Origin: Bradyrhizobium sp. ORS 285
GTDB lineage: Bacteria > Pseudomonadota > Alphaproteobacteria > Rhizobiales > Xanthobacteraceae
DNA: 64,000 nt
Direction: 5' to 3'
Assembly: GCF_900176205.1 (NCBI RefSeq)
Contig: NZ_LT859959.1
Span: 6,685,001 to 6,749,000 of the forward strand
In this document: piece by piece, positions 1 to 8,801 of the stretch
How positions within the stretch are numbered: position 1 is the first letter of the stretch
How the letters are laid out: every line of letters starts with the position of its first letter
The notes under the pieces: generated by a model
What the model saw: the letters and a program-made list of their open reading frames with translations, nothing else
The model's database searches: none
Told to the model about the DNA's origin: nothing
Position numbers and translations under genes: made by a program

Positions 1-631
1 TCTCACGGTCGAGATTGGCAAGCTCCGGGTCAGCACAAATCGCCTTCTCCACCGCGCGCCGCGCCGTCGCGCAATTGAAGCTGGGCCGCCCTGCGACCGC
101 CATCTGCGCGCCGAGACGCTCGAGCTCGACGGCGAGCGTATGATAGTTGCTGCGGGCGCTGGCGTGATCCGGATTGAGCCGCAGCGCCGCGGCGAAATCG
201 GCCAGCGCTTTCGGGCGGTCGCCCTTCTTCCGATACAGCTCGCCGCGCGCATTGAAGATGTTGGCGAGCGTCGGATCGAGCTGCAGCGCGACGCCATAGT
301 CGGCGATGGCGCGATCGGCATCGCCTCTGCTGATGTAGATCGAGGCGCGCGCGATCAGCGCGTTGATGCGATCGCTCTTCGGAACCTTGGCGTTGTCGAT
401 CAGAGCGCCGCATTCGGTGAGCACCTTGTCGCCGTCACGCGCCTCGGACGCGGCGATGCAGGCGGCCGCATCAACCACCGGCTCCTTGCCTGGTTCGGCC
501 GCACCGACCGCATGCGCTGCCGTCGCGAACAACATTCCCGAGGTGATGAGCGCGGCCAGCCGCGCACTGCCACGGCGAACGGAGATGGCCTGCGTGAAGA
601 CGGGTATCGGCAAGGCGGCTGGTTCTCTCAA
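1..631 (-). CDS. Exported TPR protein with LprI/DUF1311-like segment (3' end outside window)
   Basis: The reading frame runs leftwards off the window, so the C terminus is missing. The visible part has a signal-peptide-like N terminus (ARLAALITSGMLFATAAHA, cut after AHA), then about two TPR-type helical pairs (DRAIADYGVALQLDP and KALADFAAALRLNPDHA), then SFNCATARRAVEKAICADPE, which resembles the DUF1311/LprI Cys-containing motif of periplasmic lysozyme-inhibitor-like domains. The first ATG (535) would cut the signal peptide, so a TTG at 631 or 613 is more likely; neither has a clear ribosome site. It is probably periplasmic. The function is unknown. Confidence 0.7.
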   Translation of the reverse strand, partial: MREPAALPIPVFTQAISVRRGSARLAALITSGMLFATAAHAVGAAEPGKEPVVDAAACIAASEARDGDKVLTECGALIDNAKVPKSDRINALIARASIYISRGDADRAIADYGVALQLDPTLANIFNARGELYRKKGDRPKALADFAAALRLNPDHASARSNYHTLAVELERLGAQMAVAGRPSFNCATARRAVEKAICADPELANLDRE

Positions 632-872
632 GGCGTGGACAAACCGGACATCGGCGACAAACAGTGCTTTCCGTCAACTATACAGCCGTGGCGCGGCCGC
701 GGAAGTCCTTCCATGCCGACGTGTTGCGGCCGCTCAGACCGAATCGTCCCTGCAGGCAACTGACATGCACGTGATCATCTGACCTGCACCGCTCGCGATC
801 TCGTGGATGCGGTGCGGCTGCCGCGACGACCGCGGCATTGAACCTGCGGCAGCCGCGGCAGACACAACCTCC
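632..872. promoter_or_regulatory. Divergent intergenic region
   Basis: About 240 bases separate two divergently transcribed genes, the TPR protein on the minus strand and the membrane protein on the plus strand. Promoters for both should lie here. I see no operator-like palindrome or credible small gene. Confidence 0.35.
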
Positions 873-1643
873 ATGACGATCCTGACAGAGCATTCGCGCG
901 CACGCGGCGTCATTGCGTCTCCTGCGCGCTATTTCTATTTCAACATGGCCCTGGCCTGCATGGCCACAGCCTTTCTCGGCTTTGCGCCGACCTACTGGAT
1001 GCCACTGGCGCGCGGCGCATTTTCCGGCGCGCCCGTGGTTCATTTCCACGGCTTCCTGTTCTTCACCTGGACGCTGTATTTCACCCTCCAGACGTGGCTC
1101 GCCGCCTCGGGGCGGACGTCGTGGCACCGCTCGCTCGGCATCTTCGGCGTGTCGCTCGCCACGGCGATGACGATCTTCGGCTTCTTGGTCGCTGTGGAAG
1201 CCATGAAGCGCTCGGCCGCGATCGGCCAGCCCAATGAAGGCATCGCTTTCGCAATCGTGCCGCTCAGCGGCATCGCCTTCTTCGCGGTCGTGTTCGCGCT
1301 CGCGGTGATGCAGGCCCGGCGGCCGGAGACGCACAAGCGGCTGATGCTGCTTGCCGGCATCTCGCTGCTCGACGCCGCCGTCGCGCGCTGGTTCCTGACG
1401 TTCCTGGCGCCGCCCGGCCCGCTCGGCCCGCCGCCGGTGTTCGTCACCATCCCGCCCGCCTTCGTTGCCTATCTGCTGCTCGCCGTCGCGATCATCTACG
1501 ACCGCCGCACATTCGGGCGGGTTCATCCGGTCTATCTCTATGGCGGCCTGGCGCTGATCGCCGTGAAGCTGTTGAACTGGCCGATCAGCATGACGTCGGC
1601 GTGGCACGCGATCGGCAGCGGCATCCTGGCGATGGCGCAGTAG
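873..1643 (+). CDS. Multi-pass inner-membrane protein, uncharacterised
   Basis: About 256 residues with six or seven hydrophobic segments (for example NMALACMATAFLGFAPTYW, FHGFLFFTWTLYFTLQTWLA, FAVVFALAVM, VAYLLLAVAIIY). Conserved-looking polar positions include HFHGF early in the protein, WHRSLG, and a late HPVYLYG. Paired histidines at membrane edges could bind heme or metal, but this is a guess. I prefer the ATG at 873 to an upstream in-frame start at 807 because the extra N terminus is low-complexity Ala/Arg sequence. It appears to stand alone, followed by a palindromic repeat. Confidence 0.75.
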   Translation: MTILTEHSRARGVIASPARYFYFNMALACMATAFLGFAPTYWMPLARGAFSGAPVVHFHGFLFFTWTLYFTLQTWLAASGRTSWHRSLGIFGVSLATAMTIFGFLVAVEAMKRSAAIGQPNEGIAFAIVPLSGIAFFAVVFALAVMQARRPETHKRLMLLAGISLLDAAVARWFLTFLAPPGPLGPPPVFVTIPPAFVAYLLLAVAIIYDRRTFGRVHPVYLYGGLALIAVKLLNWPISMTSAWHAIGSGILAMAQ

Positions 1644-1668
1644 GCACTACTCTTCAGTCAACCACCGC

Positions 1669-1752
1669 CGTCATTGCGAGGAGCCGAAGGCGACGAAGCA
1701 ATCCAGGGGCTCCGCGGATGCCCTGGATTGCGTCGCTTCGCTCGCGATGACG
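1669..1752. repeat. Dispersed palindromic repeat, family A (CGTCATTGCGAGGAG type)
   Basis: An inverted repeat that starts CGTCATTGCGAGGAGC and ends with the near-complement TCGCTCGCGATGACG. The inner arms are GCAATCCAGG and CCTGGATTGC. It can fold into a long stem-loop between convergent genes. Related copies lie at 9951, 13457 and 30064. Confidence 0.85.
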
Positions 1753-1770
1753 GAGGAAACGTCCGGCGCG

Positions 1771-2571
1771 TCAACTCCGGCAGGTCAATCCACCGTCGAC
1801 CACCAGCGTGATGCCGGTGACGTAGCGCGATTCGTCCGAGGCGAGGAACAGCGCGGCGTTGGCGACATCGAAGGCGTCGCCCATGTGCCCCATCGGCACC
1901 TGCGCATCGCGCTTCCGCCACATCTCCTCGACGTCGCCCTTGGCGTAGCTCGCAGCCAGGCCTGCGGAATGCTCGACCATCGGCGTCTTCATCAGGCCGG
2001 GCAGGATCGCATTGACGCGAACATGCTTCGGCGCGAACTCGACCGCGGTCGTGCGCGTCATCTGGTTCATCGCCGCCTTGCTGGCGCCGTAGCTGACATA
2101 GGAGATGCCGACCTGGCGGATCGAGGCCACCGAGGAGATGTTGATGATCGAGCCGCTGCCCTGCCCGATCATCACGGGAACCACGTGCTTCATCGCGAGA
2201 TAGGCGCTCTTGAGGTTGACCGCGAACACGCGGTCCCATTCGGCTTCCTCCACGTCGACGACGCTGCCCATCTCGGCGATGCCGACATTGTTGTCGAGCA
2301 CGTCGATGCGGCCGTAGGCCGCAAGGCAGGCCTTGACCATCGCCTCGACCTCGGCGGCCTTCGAGACGTCGGCGGTGTAGGCCTGAGCCTGGCCGCCCTC
2401 GCCTGAAATGACCGCGGCCGTTTCCGCCGCAGCGTCCTTGTTGCGGTCGACGCAAAAAACCTTGGCGCCCTGCCGGGCGAAGGTCACCGCGGTCGCCTTG
2501 CCGTTGCCCCAGCCCCGCCCGATCGAGCCGGCGCCGACCACCAGCGCCACCTTGCCCTCGAGACGTCCCAT
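1771..2571 (-). CDS. Short-chain dehydrogenase/reductase (SDR)
   Basis: A 266-residue classical SDR, expected to be cytoplasmic and NAD(P)(H)-dependent. It has a variant glycine-rich cofactor loop (GAGSIGRGWGNGKA, residues about 13-26), a DxD-like adenine-ring contact (TADVS), an NNVG core strand motif, the catalytic Ser in ISSV and the Tyr/Lys pair in SYGASK, and a C-terminal DGG. The loop insertion GWGNG differs from the usual TGxxxGIG. The substrate cannot be read from sequence. It lies just upstream of, and in the same direction as, the DUF1850/TRAP genes but is separated from them by their own operon order, so a shared role is uncertain. Confidence 0.88.
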   Translation of the reverse strand: MGRLEGKVALVVGAGSIGRGWGNGKATAVTFARQGAKVFCVDRNKDAAAETAAVISGEGGQAQAYTADVSKAAEVEAMVKACLAAYGRIDVLDNNVGIAEMGSVVDVEEAEWDRVFAVNLKSAYLAMKHVVPVMIGQGSGSIINISSVASIRQVGISYVSYGASKAAMNQMTRTTAVEFAPKHVRVNAILPGLMKTPMVEHSAGLAASYAKGDVEEMWRKRDAQVPMGHMGDAFDVANAALFLASDESRYVTGITLVVDGGLTCRS

Positions 2572-2590
2572 CGCGTTCTCCCGTTGTTTG

Positions 2591-2965
2591 TTATTCGTTG
2601 CAGGCGCTTATCGTGATCGTGGCAGCCCCGATGTCATGGCCAAAGATCTCCGAGATCGTCCGGCATTGTCCGTCGTTGCAGATCCGCCATTCACCAGCCG
2701 CGCCGGAATTGGCGAGCACGATCCGCGACAGCGGCTCGCGACCGATAGACCATTGATACCAGCCATCGACCAGCCGCGCCTCGGGTGGCGGCTCCATGCC
2801 GGCACCGGAGCCCTTGACCCGTGCCTGCACCAATTGCAGGCCATCTGGCGTGACGCGCCAATCCTCCTGCCACCCGGTCTTCTCGACCGAGTGAGTCCAG
2901 GCCAGCGTGAAGGCGGCGAGCGCCAGCGTCTTCACGACGCCGGCAGAAGCGAGACACAGGCTCAA
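2591..2965 (-). CDS. DUF1850 protein of a TAXI-TRAP transporter
   Basis: A small protein with a hydrophobic N terminus (VVKTLALAAFTLAW) that could be a signal anchor, then a beta-rich domain with WQEDWRV and DGWYQWSIGREPL. This is the DUF1850 pattern that commonly follows fused TRAP permeases. I place the start at a TTG (2965) whose TTGA overlaps the permease stop, which implies translational coupling. A GTG at 2935 and a longer TTG form from 3010 are alternatives. It is the last gene of the receptor-permease-DUF1850 operon. Its role in transport is not established. Confidence 0.78.
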   Translation of the reverse strand: MSLCLASAGVVKTLALAAFTLAWTHSVEKTGWQEDWRVTPDGLQLVQARVKGSGAGMEPPPEARLVDGWYQWSIGREPLSRIVLANSGAAGEWRICNDGQCRTISEIFGHDIGAATITISACNE

Positions 2966-5076
2966 GCTGAGGCCGCCACGGTCGTCGGCGGCCGCTGCCA
3001 CCACTGCCAAGCCACGATCACGACAGCCAGCGCGAAGCCCAGCACATCGCTGTAGGGGAATTCGCCGAGCAGGCAGACCGACGCGACGAAGGCCAGGAGG
3101 CGCTCGATCAGCGTCATGCGCGTGTACAGGAAGCCGATCGCGACCATGCCGAACAGGCCAATCGAGATCAGCGCCTTGACGAACGCGTAAGCCACCGCGC
3201 CATAAAAGCCGATCTGCGCTTCCATCGGATCGCCCGCCTGCAGCATCAGGGCCGGCGAATAGACGAACAGGAAAGGAATGACATAGCCGGCGAGCGCGAT
3301 GCGCATCGCCTCCCAGCCGATCTTGTCGGGGTTCTCCTTGGCGATCGGCGCCGCGGCAAGCGCCGCCAGCGCGACCGGCGGCGATAGGTCGGCCATGATG
3401 CCGTAGTAGAACGCGAACATGTGGCTGGCGATCAGGGGCACGCCGAGCTTGGCGAGCGCGGGCGCGGCGAGCGCCGCGGTGATGATATAGGTCGGGATGG
3501 TCGGAATACCCGTTCCCAGCAGGATCGACAGCAGCATGGTCATGATCAGCGCCGCGAACAGGCTGGTCTTGCCCAAGCCGATCACCCAGCTGCCGAAGAT
3601 CGAGCCGACGCCGGTCTGGGTCATCATGCCGATGATGACGCCGACGATGGCGCAGGCCATGCCGACGGTGAGCGCCGATTTGGCGCTTTCGGCGAGCGAG
3701 TCGCGGCAGGCGTGCAAGGTCCCCATTCCGCCGCGCACGAACGCGGTGATGACGACCAGCGCGACCACGACCGAGGCGACGGGCACGATCTGCAGACCGT
3801 TGCGCGAGAGCGCGCCGACCACCAGCGCGAGCCCGATCCAGAACACGTAGCGCAGCACCTGGTTGGAGAAGCCCATGGTGATCGATGTGCCCAGGATCAG
3901 CGCCACGGTGAGCGCGAGGCCCATGGAGCCCGCATAGAGCGGCGTGAAGCCTTCGAACAGCATGTAGACCAGCGCGGCGAGCGGCAGCACGAGATACCAG
4001 CGCGCGACCAGCGCCTTCCAGGCGCTCGGGATCTCCGACGGCTTCATGCCAGTCAGGCCGTGCTTGCCCGCTTCCAGATGCACCATCCAGAACGCCGAGG
4101 TGAAATACAGGATCGCAGGGATGACCGCGGCCTTGACGATCACGGAGTAGTCGACGCCGAGCGTCTCGGCCATGATGAAGGCGACAGCGCCCATGACCGG
4201 CGGCATGATCTGCCCGCCCATCGACGCCGTGGCCTCGACGCCGGCGGCGAAGGCGCGGCGGTAGCCGAACCGGATCATCAAGGGAATCGTGAACTGGCCG
4301 ACGGTGACGACGTTGGCGACGCCGGAGCCGGAGATGGTGCCCATCATGCCCGAGGCGAACACCGCCACCTTGGCCGGGCCGCCGCGGGTGCGGCCAAACA
4401 GGCCGAGCGAGACGTCGGTGAACAGCTGGATCATGCCGGCATGTTCGAGGAACGAGCCGAACAGGATGAACAGGAAGATGTAGGTCGCGGAGACGTAGAT
4501 CGGCACGCCGTAGAAGCCTTCGGTGCCGAACGACAGATGGGTGATCACCTGATCAAAGTCGTAACCGCGATGGTTGAGCGGAGACGGCAGGTACTGGCCG
4601 AAGAACCAGTACAGCAGACAGGCGCCGCACATCAGCGGCAGCGCCAAGCCCATCAGGCGGCGCGTGCCTTCGAAGATCAATACGGCGAGCAAGGTTCCGA
4701 CCACGAGATCGGCACGCGTGGGATCGCCGTCGCGCGCGATCAGGTCGGCGTAGAAGATCCACTGATACAGGCCGCACAGAAAACCGATCGCGCCGATGGC
4801 CCAGCCGGCGATCCGGCCGGCGTCGGTCTTGGCGGTGAAATTGCCGATCAGGCCGAACGTCAAAAGCAGCAGGAAGCCGACATGGACGCCGCGCACCACC
4901 TGACTCGGCAGATAGTTGAAGGCGGCGACATAGAGCTGGAACAGCGCAAACGCGAGGCCGATGCCGTAAGCCAGATAGCCCCAGCGGCCAGGACCGAAGC
5001 CCTCGGGAAAGCCGTGCTCGAAATTGTCGAACTCGACCTTGACCGGCGTCTCCATGTTTACGGCTTCGATCGTCAT
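2962..5076 (-). CDS. TRAP transporter, fused 4TM-12TM (DctQM-type) permease, TAXI family
   Basis: A 704-residue integral membrane protein joining the small DctQ-like and large DctM-like TRAP domains in one chain. This is the usual form in TAXI systems. The N-terminal third has four or more hydrophobic segments. The DctM part carries TRAP signatures such as GTISGSGVANVVTVGQFTIP, MIRFGYRRAFAAGVEATAS and MGGQIMPPVMGA. Together with the receptor encoded upstream it should form a sodium- or proton-driven importer for an organic acid or similar solute. The ATG at 5076 gives the start MTIEAVNMETPVKVEF; a second in-frame ATG lies seven codons in. No frame disruption is seen. Confidence 0.95.
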   Translation of the reverse strand: MTIEAVNMETPVKVEFDNFEHGFPEGFGPGRWGYLAYGIGLAFALFQLYVAAFNYLPSQVVRGVHVGFLLLLTFGLIGNFTAKTDAGRIAGWAIGAIGFLCGLYQWIFYADLIARDGDPTRADLVVGTLLAVLIFEGTRRLMGLALPLMCGACLLYWFFGQYLPSPLNHRGYDFDQVITHLSFGTEGFYGVPIYVSATYIFLFILFGSFLEHAGMIQLFTDVSLGLFGRTRGGPAKVAVFASGMMGTISGSGVANVVTVGQFTIPLMIRFGYRRAFAAGVEATASMGGQIMPPVMGAVAFIMAETLGVDYSVIVKAAVIPAILYFTSAFWMVHLEAGKHGLTGMKPSEIPSAWKALVARWYLVLPLAALVYMLFEGFTPLYAGSMGLALTVALILGTSITMGFSNQVLRYVFWIGLALVVGALSRNGLQIVPVASVVVALVVITAFVRGGMGTLHACRDSLAESAKSALTVGMACAIVGVIIGMMTQTGVGSIFGSWVIGLGKTSLFAALIMTMLLSILLGTGIPTIPTYIITAALAAPALAKLGVPLIASHMFAFYYGIMADLSPPVALAALAAAPIAKENPDKIGWEAMRIALAGYVIPFLFVYSPALMLQAGDPMEAQIGFYGAVAYAFVKALISIGLFGMVAIGFLYTRMTLIERLLAFVASVCLLGEFPYSDVLGFALAVVIVAWQWWQRPPTTVAASA

Positions 5077-5136
5077 GATCCCCCCAACGCGCTCTTGCCA
5101 GGTCCGCCCATCAGTCGCGGTCGCCTGAAACGATAA

Positions 5137-5165
5137 GACTGCGCGGGAGCAGATCCCGCGCAGTC
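5137..5165 (-). terminator. Intercistronic hairpin between TAXI receptor and permease
   Basis: A perfect 12-bp stem (GACTGCGCGGGA / TCCCGCGCAGTC) with a 5-base loop, lying after the receptor stop and before the permease start in the same operon. It has no long T tract, so it may be a leaky terminator or a 3' stabilising stem that keeps receptor mRNA in excess. Confidence 0.75.
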
Positions 5166-5207
5166 GAATGCGAATGGTCCTGCGATGCAGGCGGAGAAAC
5201 AGCGCCC

Positions 5208-6170
5208 TTACTTCAGGACGCCCTTTTCCTTGTAGTAGCGGATCGCGCCCGGATGCAGCGGCACTGGGCTGTCCTGCGCGGCCGTCTCCAGCTTGATCTC
5301 CTTGCCGGCGGCGTGCGCGTTGGCGAGCTCGGGCAGCGACTCGAAGATCAGCTTGGTCATCTGGTAGGCGAGATCGTCAGAGACCGCCGAGCTGGTGACG
5401 AGATAGTTGATCACGGCCGCGGTCGGCACGTCCTTGTCCTGGCCGGTATAGGTGTTGGCCGGGATGGTCGCGGCCACGAACGGCGCGCCGATCTTGTCGA
5501 CGACCTCCTTCGGCACCGACACCACGGTGATCGGCGACGACGTCGACAGGTCCTTCAGCGAGGCGACGCCGAGGCCGGCCGATTGCAGGGTTGCGCCGAG
5601 CTGGCGGTTCTTCATCAGATCCACCGATTCCGCGAAGGGCAGATACTCCACCTTGCCGAGATCCTTGTAGCTCATGCCGGCTGCGGCCAGGATCGCGCGC
5701 GAGTTCAGCTCGGTGCCGGATTTCGGCGCGCCGACCGACAGGCTCTTGCCCTTGAGATCCGCCAGCGTCTTGATGCCGGACTCGGCGGTCGCGACGATCT
5801 GGATGTAGTTCGGATAGATCGCGCCGAGCGTGCGCAGCTTATCCAGCTTGGTCTTGAAGCCGGCCTCCTCCTCGCCGTTCCAGGCGGATTTCAGGGAGTC
5901 GCCGAGCGCAAAGGCGAGTTCGCCGCGGCCCTGCTGCAGCAGGATCAGGTTCTCGACCGAGGCCTTGGTCGCCTGCACCTGTGTCTTCACGTTCGGGATC
6001 TTGTCGCCGTAGATCTTCCCGATCGCGACACCCAGCGGATAATACACGCCCGAGGTGCCGCCGGTCAGCACGTTGATGAAGCTCTGGGCCTGTGCCGCGG
6101 GGGCCGCGAGCAGGCTGGCGGCGGCCAGGAACAATCCGGTTGCAGTGCATGAGACTTTAAGGAAACGCAT
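5208..6170 (-). CDS. TAXI-family TRAP solute receptor
   Basis: About 320 residues. The signal peptide FLKVSCTATGLFLAAASLLA ends at AQAQS. The mature protein opens with FINVLTGGTSGVYYPLGVAIG, typical of the TAXI (TRAP-associated extracytoplasmic immunogenic) receptors, and has the periplasmic-binding fold segments GRGELAFALGDS and KGKSLSVGAPKSGTE. I chose ATG 6170 because GGGAGGACCG immediately precedes it; an upstream frame extension to 6302 is implausible. It is the first gene of the operon, followed by a hairpin and the fused permease. The ligand is unknown. Confidence 0.95.
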   Translation of the reverse strand: MRFLKVSCTATGLFLAAASLLAAPAAQAQSFINVLTGGTSGVYYPLGVAIGKIYGDKIPNVKTQVQATKASVENLILLQQGRGELAFALGDSLKSAWNGEEEAGFKTKLDKLRTLGAIYPNYIQIVATAESGIKTLADLKGKSLSVGAPKSGTELNSRAILAAAGMSYKDLGKVEYLPFAESVDLMKNRQLGATLQSAGLGVASLKDLSTSSPITVVSVPKEVVDKIGAPFVAATIPANTYTGQDKDVPTAAVINYLVTSSAVSDDLAYQMTKLIFESLPELANAHAAGKEIKLETAAQDSPVPLHPGAIRYYKEKGVLK

Positions 6171-6390
6171 CGGTCCTCCCATTGATTTTGCCGGCAAATT
6201 GGACGGATGCAGCGGCGGGGTCAACCCATCCGAAAGACTGGCAGCGGCGCACGGCGCGGCTGCGCAGCAGCTCCGGGGCCGTAAGGCAGAACTCCGCCCC
6301 ATGCTTCAACCCAGCATTGACGGCGCCGCTTCCTTGAACCGCAGATCCGCCAGGGCGCCGCGGCCGCGACATGCCGTCAAGCCGAGTGAA

Positions 6391-6870
6391 TCATTGGAAC
6401 GTCATGTCGACGCATTTGGAAATGTCGGAGCCGAGGCCCGAGGAGATGGTGATGCAGCCGCGCAGCTTCTGCTGGGTGGTGTCGGCCACCCAGATCGAAT
6501 AGCCGCCATTGCCGAAGAAGGAATTGGTGTTCGCCGGCTCGGTCTCGGTGGCATCGAACTCGTATTTCGAATCGGTGTCGAACACGCGCGGCTTCTTGAT
6601 GCAGCTGCCATCGGTCTGGACGTTGAGGACTTCCTTGTTGTCCCGGGTCAGCGACAGCGACACCTGGCAGCGGAAATACTCCGATGTCTTCGCGTTGAAG
6701 AGATAGGCGTAGGACTTGCAGACGGCGGTATTGAGCTTGCCGGCGGACAGGCCGCGGCTGCAGGCAATGCGCTGGTTATTGGACAGCTTGAAGTCGTCGG
6801 CCCGGGCGGCGGATGCCAACATCACCAGTGACAGCGCCGCACCCCAACCGATCTTCGTGACGAGGCTCAT
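6391..6870 (-). CDS. Exported hypothetical protein
   Basis: About 159 residues with a cleavable signal peptide (GWGAALSLVMLASAARA, cut before DDF). The mature part has four cysteines spaced as if for disulfides (IACS, AVCKSY, FRCQ, GSCIKK) and later CITIS and CVDMTF. A GGGGGA motif eight bases upstream supports ATG 6870 rather than 6879. No known domain was recognised. It stands alone between the TRAP operon and a divergent small exported gene. Confidence 0.75.
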   Translation of the reverse strand: MSLVTKIGWGAALSLVMLASAARADDFKLSNNQRIACSRGLSAGKLNTAVCKSYAYLFNAKTSEYFRCQVSLSLTRDNKEVLNVQTDGSCIKKPRVFDTDSKYEFDATETEPANTNSFFGNGGYSIWVADTTQQKLRGCITISSGLGSDISKCVDMTFQ

Positions 6871-7038
6871 CCGAATCATCCCCCAAATCGCTTCTTGGCA
6901 TTTGTTTCTAAACCACGCTGCAGGATAATCGCGAGATCGGCGAATGGAAATTCCGTCAGGCGCCCCCGCGCGCTGACGGCGTTGACCTCGCAATCACGTT
7001 CGTGATTTGTTCAAGACAATTGGGAAGTGGAGGAGGAC

Positions 7039-7341
7039 ATGACGAGCCCGGTTCTGAAAGCCCTGATGATCCTGGGGGCGCTGTGCGCGCTGGCAAGCGC
7101 AGCCCAGGCCGCGCCGCCCGAGCCGTGGGATCTCAAGCCCGACATGGGCTACGCCTATGGCAAGGACGGCAAGACGCTCGCCTACAAGATGGGCACCAAG
7201 AACGCCGACATGCTGCTGAAGGGCGCCAAGAAGGTGCCGAAGGGCACGCTGTTCTTCATCGGCCAGAACGGTCAGCTCTACATGCGCACCGCGCCCTATC
7301 TCGAAGGCGACGGCAGCTTCTCGTTCGGCGCGGACGAGTGA
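7039..7341 (+). CDS. Small exported hypothetical protein
   Basis: About 100 residues: a signal peptide (ALMILGALCALASAAQA) and then a compact soluble domain rich in Lys and Gly (MGYAYGKDGKTLAYKMGTK, GTLFFIGQNGQLYMRTAPYL). GGAGGAC just before ATG 7039 fixes the start; an earlier in-frame ATG at 7027 overlaps that ribosome site. It is divergent from the exported protein on the other strand. The family is not recognised and a periplasmic location is likely. Confidence 0.72.
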   Translation: MTSPVLKALMILGALCALASAAQAAPPEPWDLKPDMGYAYGKDGKTLAYKMGTKNADMLLKGAKKVPKGTLFFIGQNGQLYMRTAPYLEGDGSFSFGADE

Positions 7342-7383
7342 GTTCGCCTGTGACATAGGGCCCAATCGCGCCTCATCAACGGT

Positions 7384-7540
7384 GTCGTCCCGGCCTCCGA
7401 GCCGGGACCCATAACCACCGTCCTCGGTTGGCGAGCACGCTGGAGCTACGCTCTTCGCAATCACAACGCCCTGTGGCTATGGGTCCCGGGTCGGCGCCTT
7501 GCCGTCGCGTTGCGACGCCAAGGCTTGCCCGGGACGACGG
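7384..7540. repeat. Dispersed palindromic repeat, family B (GTCGTCCCGGC type)
   Basis: Begins GTCGTCCCGGCCTCCGAGCC and ends CTTGCCCGGGACGAC, with inner complementary parts GGGACCCATA and TATGGGTCCC. It fills most of the 250-base gap between two convergent genes and probably forms an extended hairpin. Confidence 0.8.
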
Positions 7541-7594
7541 CGGTGGATGTGGTGCGAGCGCGTTTCGCTCGCTCCAGCGATGGCAAGACACTTC

Positions 7595-8776
7595 TCAGAA
7601 CGCCGCCGCCAGTTCCTTCGCGCCCGGCAGACTGCTCAGCGAGTCCATCCTCGAGTCAGTGACCGCGAGCAGCTTGGCCACCGTGTTATGACGCACGGCG
7701 ACAGGATTGCGCTCGTAGCCGCCGCGCTGGAAGAAGTTGGCGGTCGGCACCTGGTCGCGCATCTCCTGCGGCATGGTCACCATGTCGAAGCCGGTGCCGT
7801 CGCCGGTCAGGTTCATCATCTCCAGCTCGGCGGCCGAGAGCGGCCGCGTGTAACCCTTGGCGCGCGCGAACAGCACCGAGGTCAGCAGCTTGTGGGTCTG
7901 CAGCATCGGCCCGACGTCGATGTCGAGCACCATCGCATGCATCGCCCAGCCCTGCTGGGTGTTGCCGATCTTCTCATGCGCCGACCATTCGTCGGGGACC
8001 GATCGCGCGATCGCGACCATCTTCTTCAAGACGGCGAGCTTGTGCTCCATCGCGCCGCGCGCCGGGCCTGACGTTTGCGCCACGCGCTCGCCGAGCAGGC
8101 GGATGAACAGCGGCCCTTGCTCTGCCAGCAGCTCGACCGTGTTGGTCGTGAGCAGCTGATTGTAGCCGATCGCGGTCGAGATCGCCCGGTTGCCCTTGAA
8201 CCCCGACTGCGAGTCGTGGCGACCGTTGCCGCCGGTCTCGAAGGAATAGACGCGGACCGCCTGCTCGCGGGTCAGTCCCGACGCCGCTGCGAAGCGCGCA
8301 TACGCGCGCTTGAAATCGACGTCGTTGGTCGGCCGCTGCGGCGACCATTGGAAATGCTCCTGCGCCGCCTTGAGGAGATCGGAGACCACGGGAATGTATT
8401 TGCGCTCGCGCGGCTCCCCCTCCGGCTCCGGCTCGGGATTCACCGGCCGCTTCGGCCCCGTATAGACCGGCGGCTGTTCCAGCACGTAGTCGTCGAGCCC
8501 GATCGGCTGGCGGTCGCGGCGCTTGGCATTGCGGATGCGGCGCTTGTCGGAGATGGCCTTCCAATAGGCGCCCGCCTCCTGGTCAAACTCCGCGCGCGCC
8601 TGCTGATATTCAGCCAGCCTGCGCTGATACTCGGCAATTGCGGCCGGCGAGGCCATCTGCGCCAGGGCCTCGCGCGAGGCTGCGGCCGGAGCGGGTTCCC
8701 CGGCGAACAACGGCGGCGCGCTTGCGACGGCGCAGGCGAGAATCAGGGCAAGCTTGCGAATCGGCTGGTGCAGCAT
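7595..8776 (-). CDS. Exported protein, possibly lysozyme/transglycosylase-like
   Basis: About 393 residues with an N-terminal signal peptide (LALILACAVASAPPLFA), a charged helical region (AEYQRRLAEYQQARAEFDQE) and a proline/glutamate-rich linker (PEPEPEGEPRERKY). The C-terminal domain contains SFETGGNGRHDSQSG followed by AIGYNQLL, which looks like the catalytic Glu and downstream region of goose-lysozyme/SLT-type folds. That resemblance is mine and is untested. I chose ATG 8776 so that the gene does not overlap the NUDIX gene stop; the longer in-frame version lacks a proper signal peptide start. Confidence 0.72.
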   Translation of the reverse strand: MLHQPIRKLALILACAVASAPPLFAGEPAPAAASREALAQMASPAAIAEYQRRLAEYQQARAEFDQEAGAYWKAISDKRRIRNAKRRDRQPIGLDDYVLEQPPVYTGPKRPVNPEPEPEGEPRERKYIPVVSDLLKAAQEHFQWSPQRPTNDVDFKRAYARFAAASGLTREQAVRVYSFETGGNGRHDSQSGFKGNRAISTAIGYNQLLTTNTVELLAEQGPLFIRLLGERVAQTSGPARGAMEHKLAVLKKMVAIARSVPDEWSAHEKIGNTQQGWAMHAMVLDIDVGPMLQTHKLLTSVLFARAKGYTRPLSAAELEMMNLTGDGTGFDMVTMPQEMRDQVPTANFFQRGGYERNPVAVRHNTVAKLLAVTDSRMDSLSSLPGAKELAAAF

Positions 8777-8801
8777 GCCGTCCTTGTAGCCGAAACGGTG
8801 G

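Noticed and set aside
3421..5136. Very long open frame on the plus strand opposite the TRAP permease (571 codons)
   Set aside because: It is a shadow of the permease in high-GC DNA: low-complexity, Arg/Asp/His-rich, no motifs, no ribosome site.
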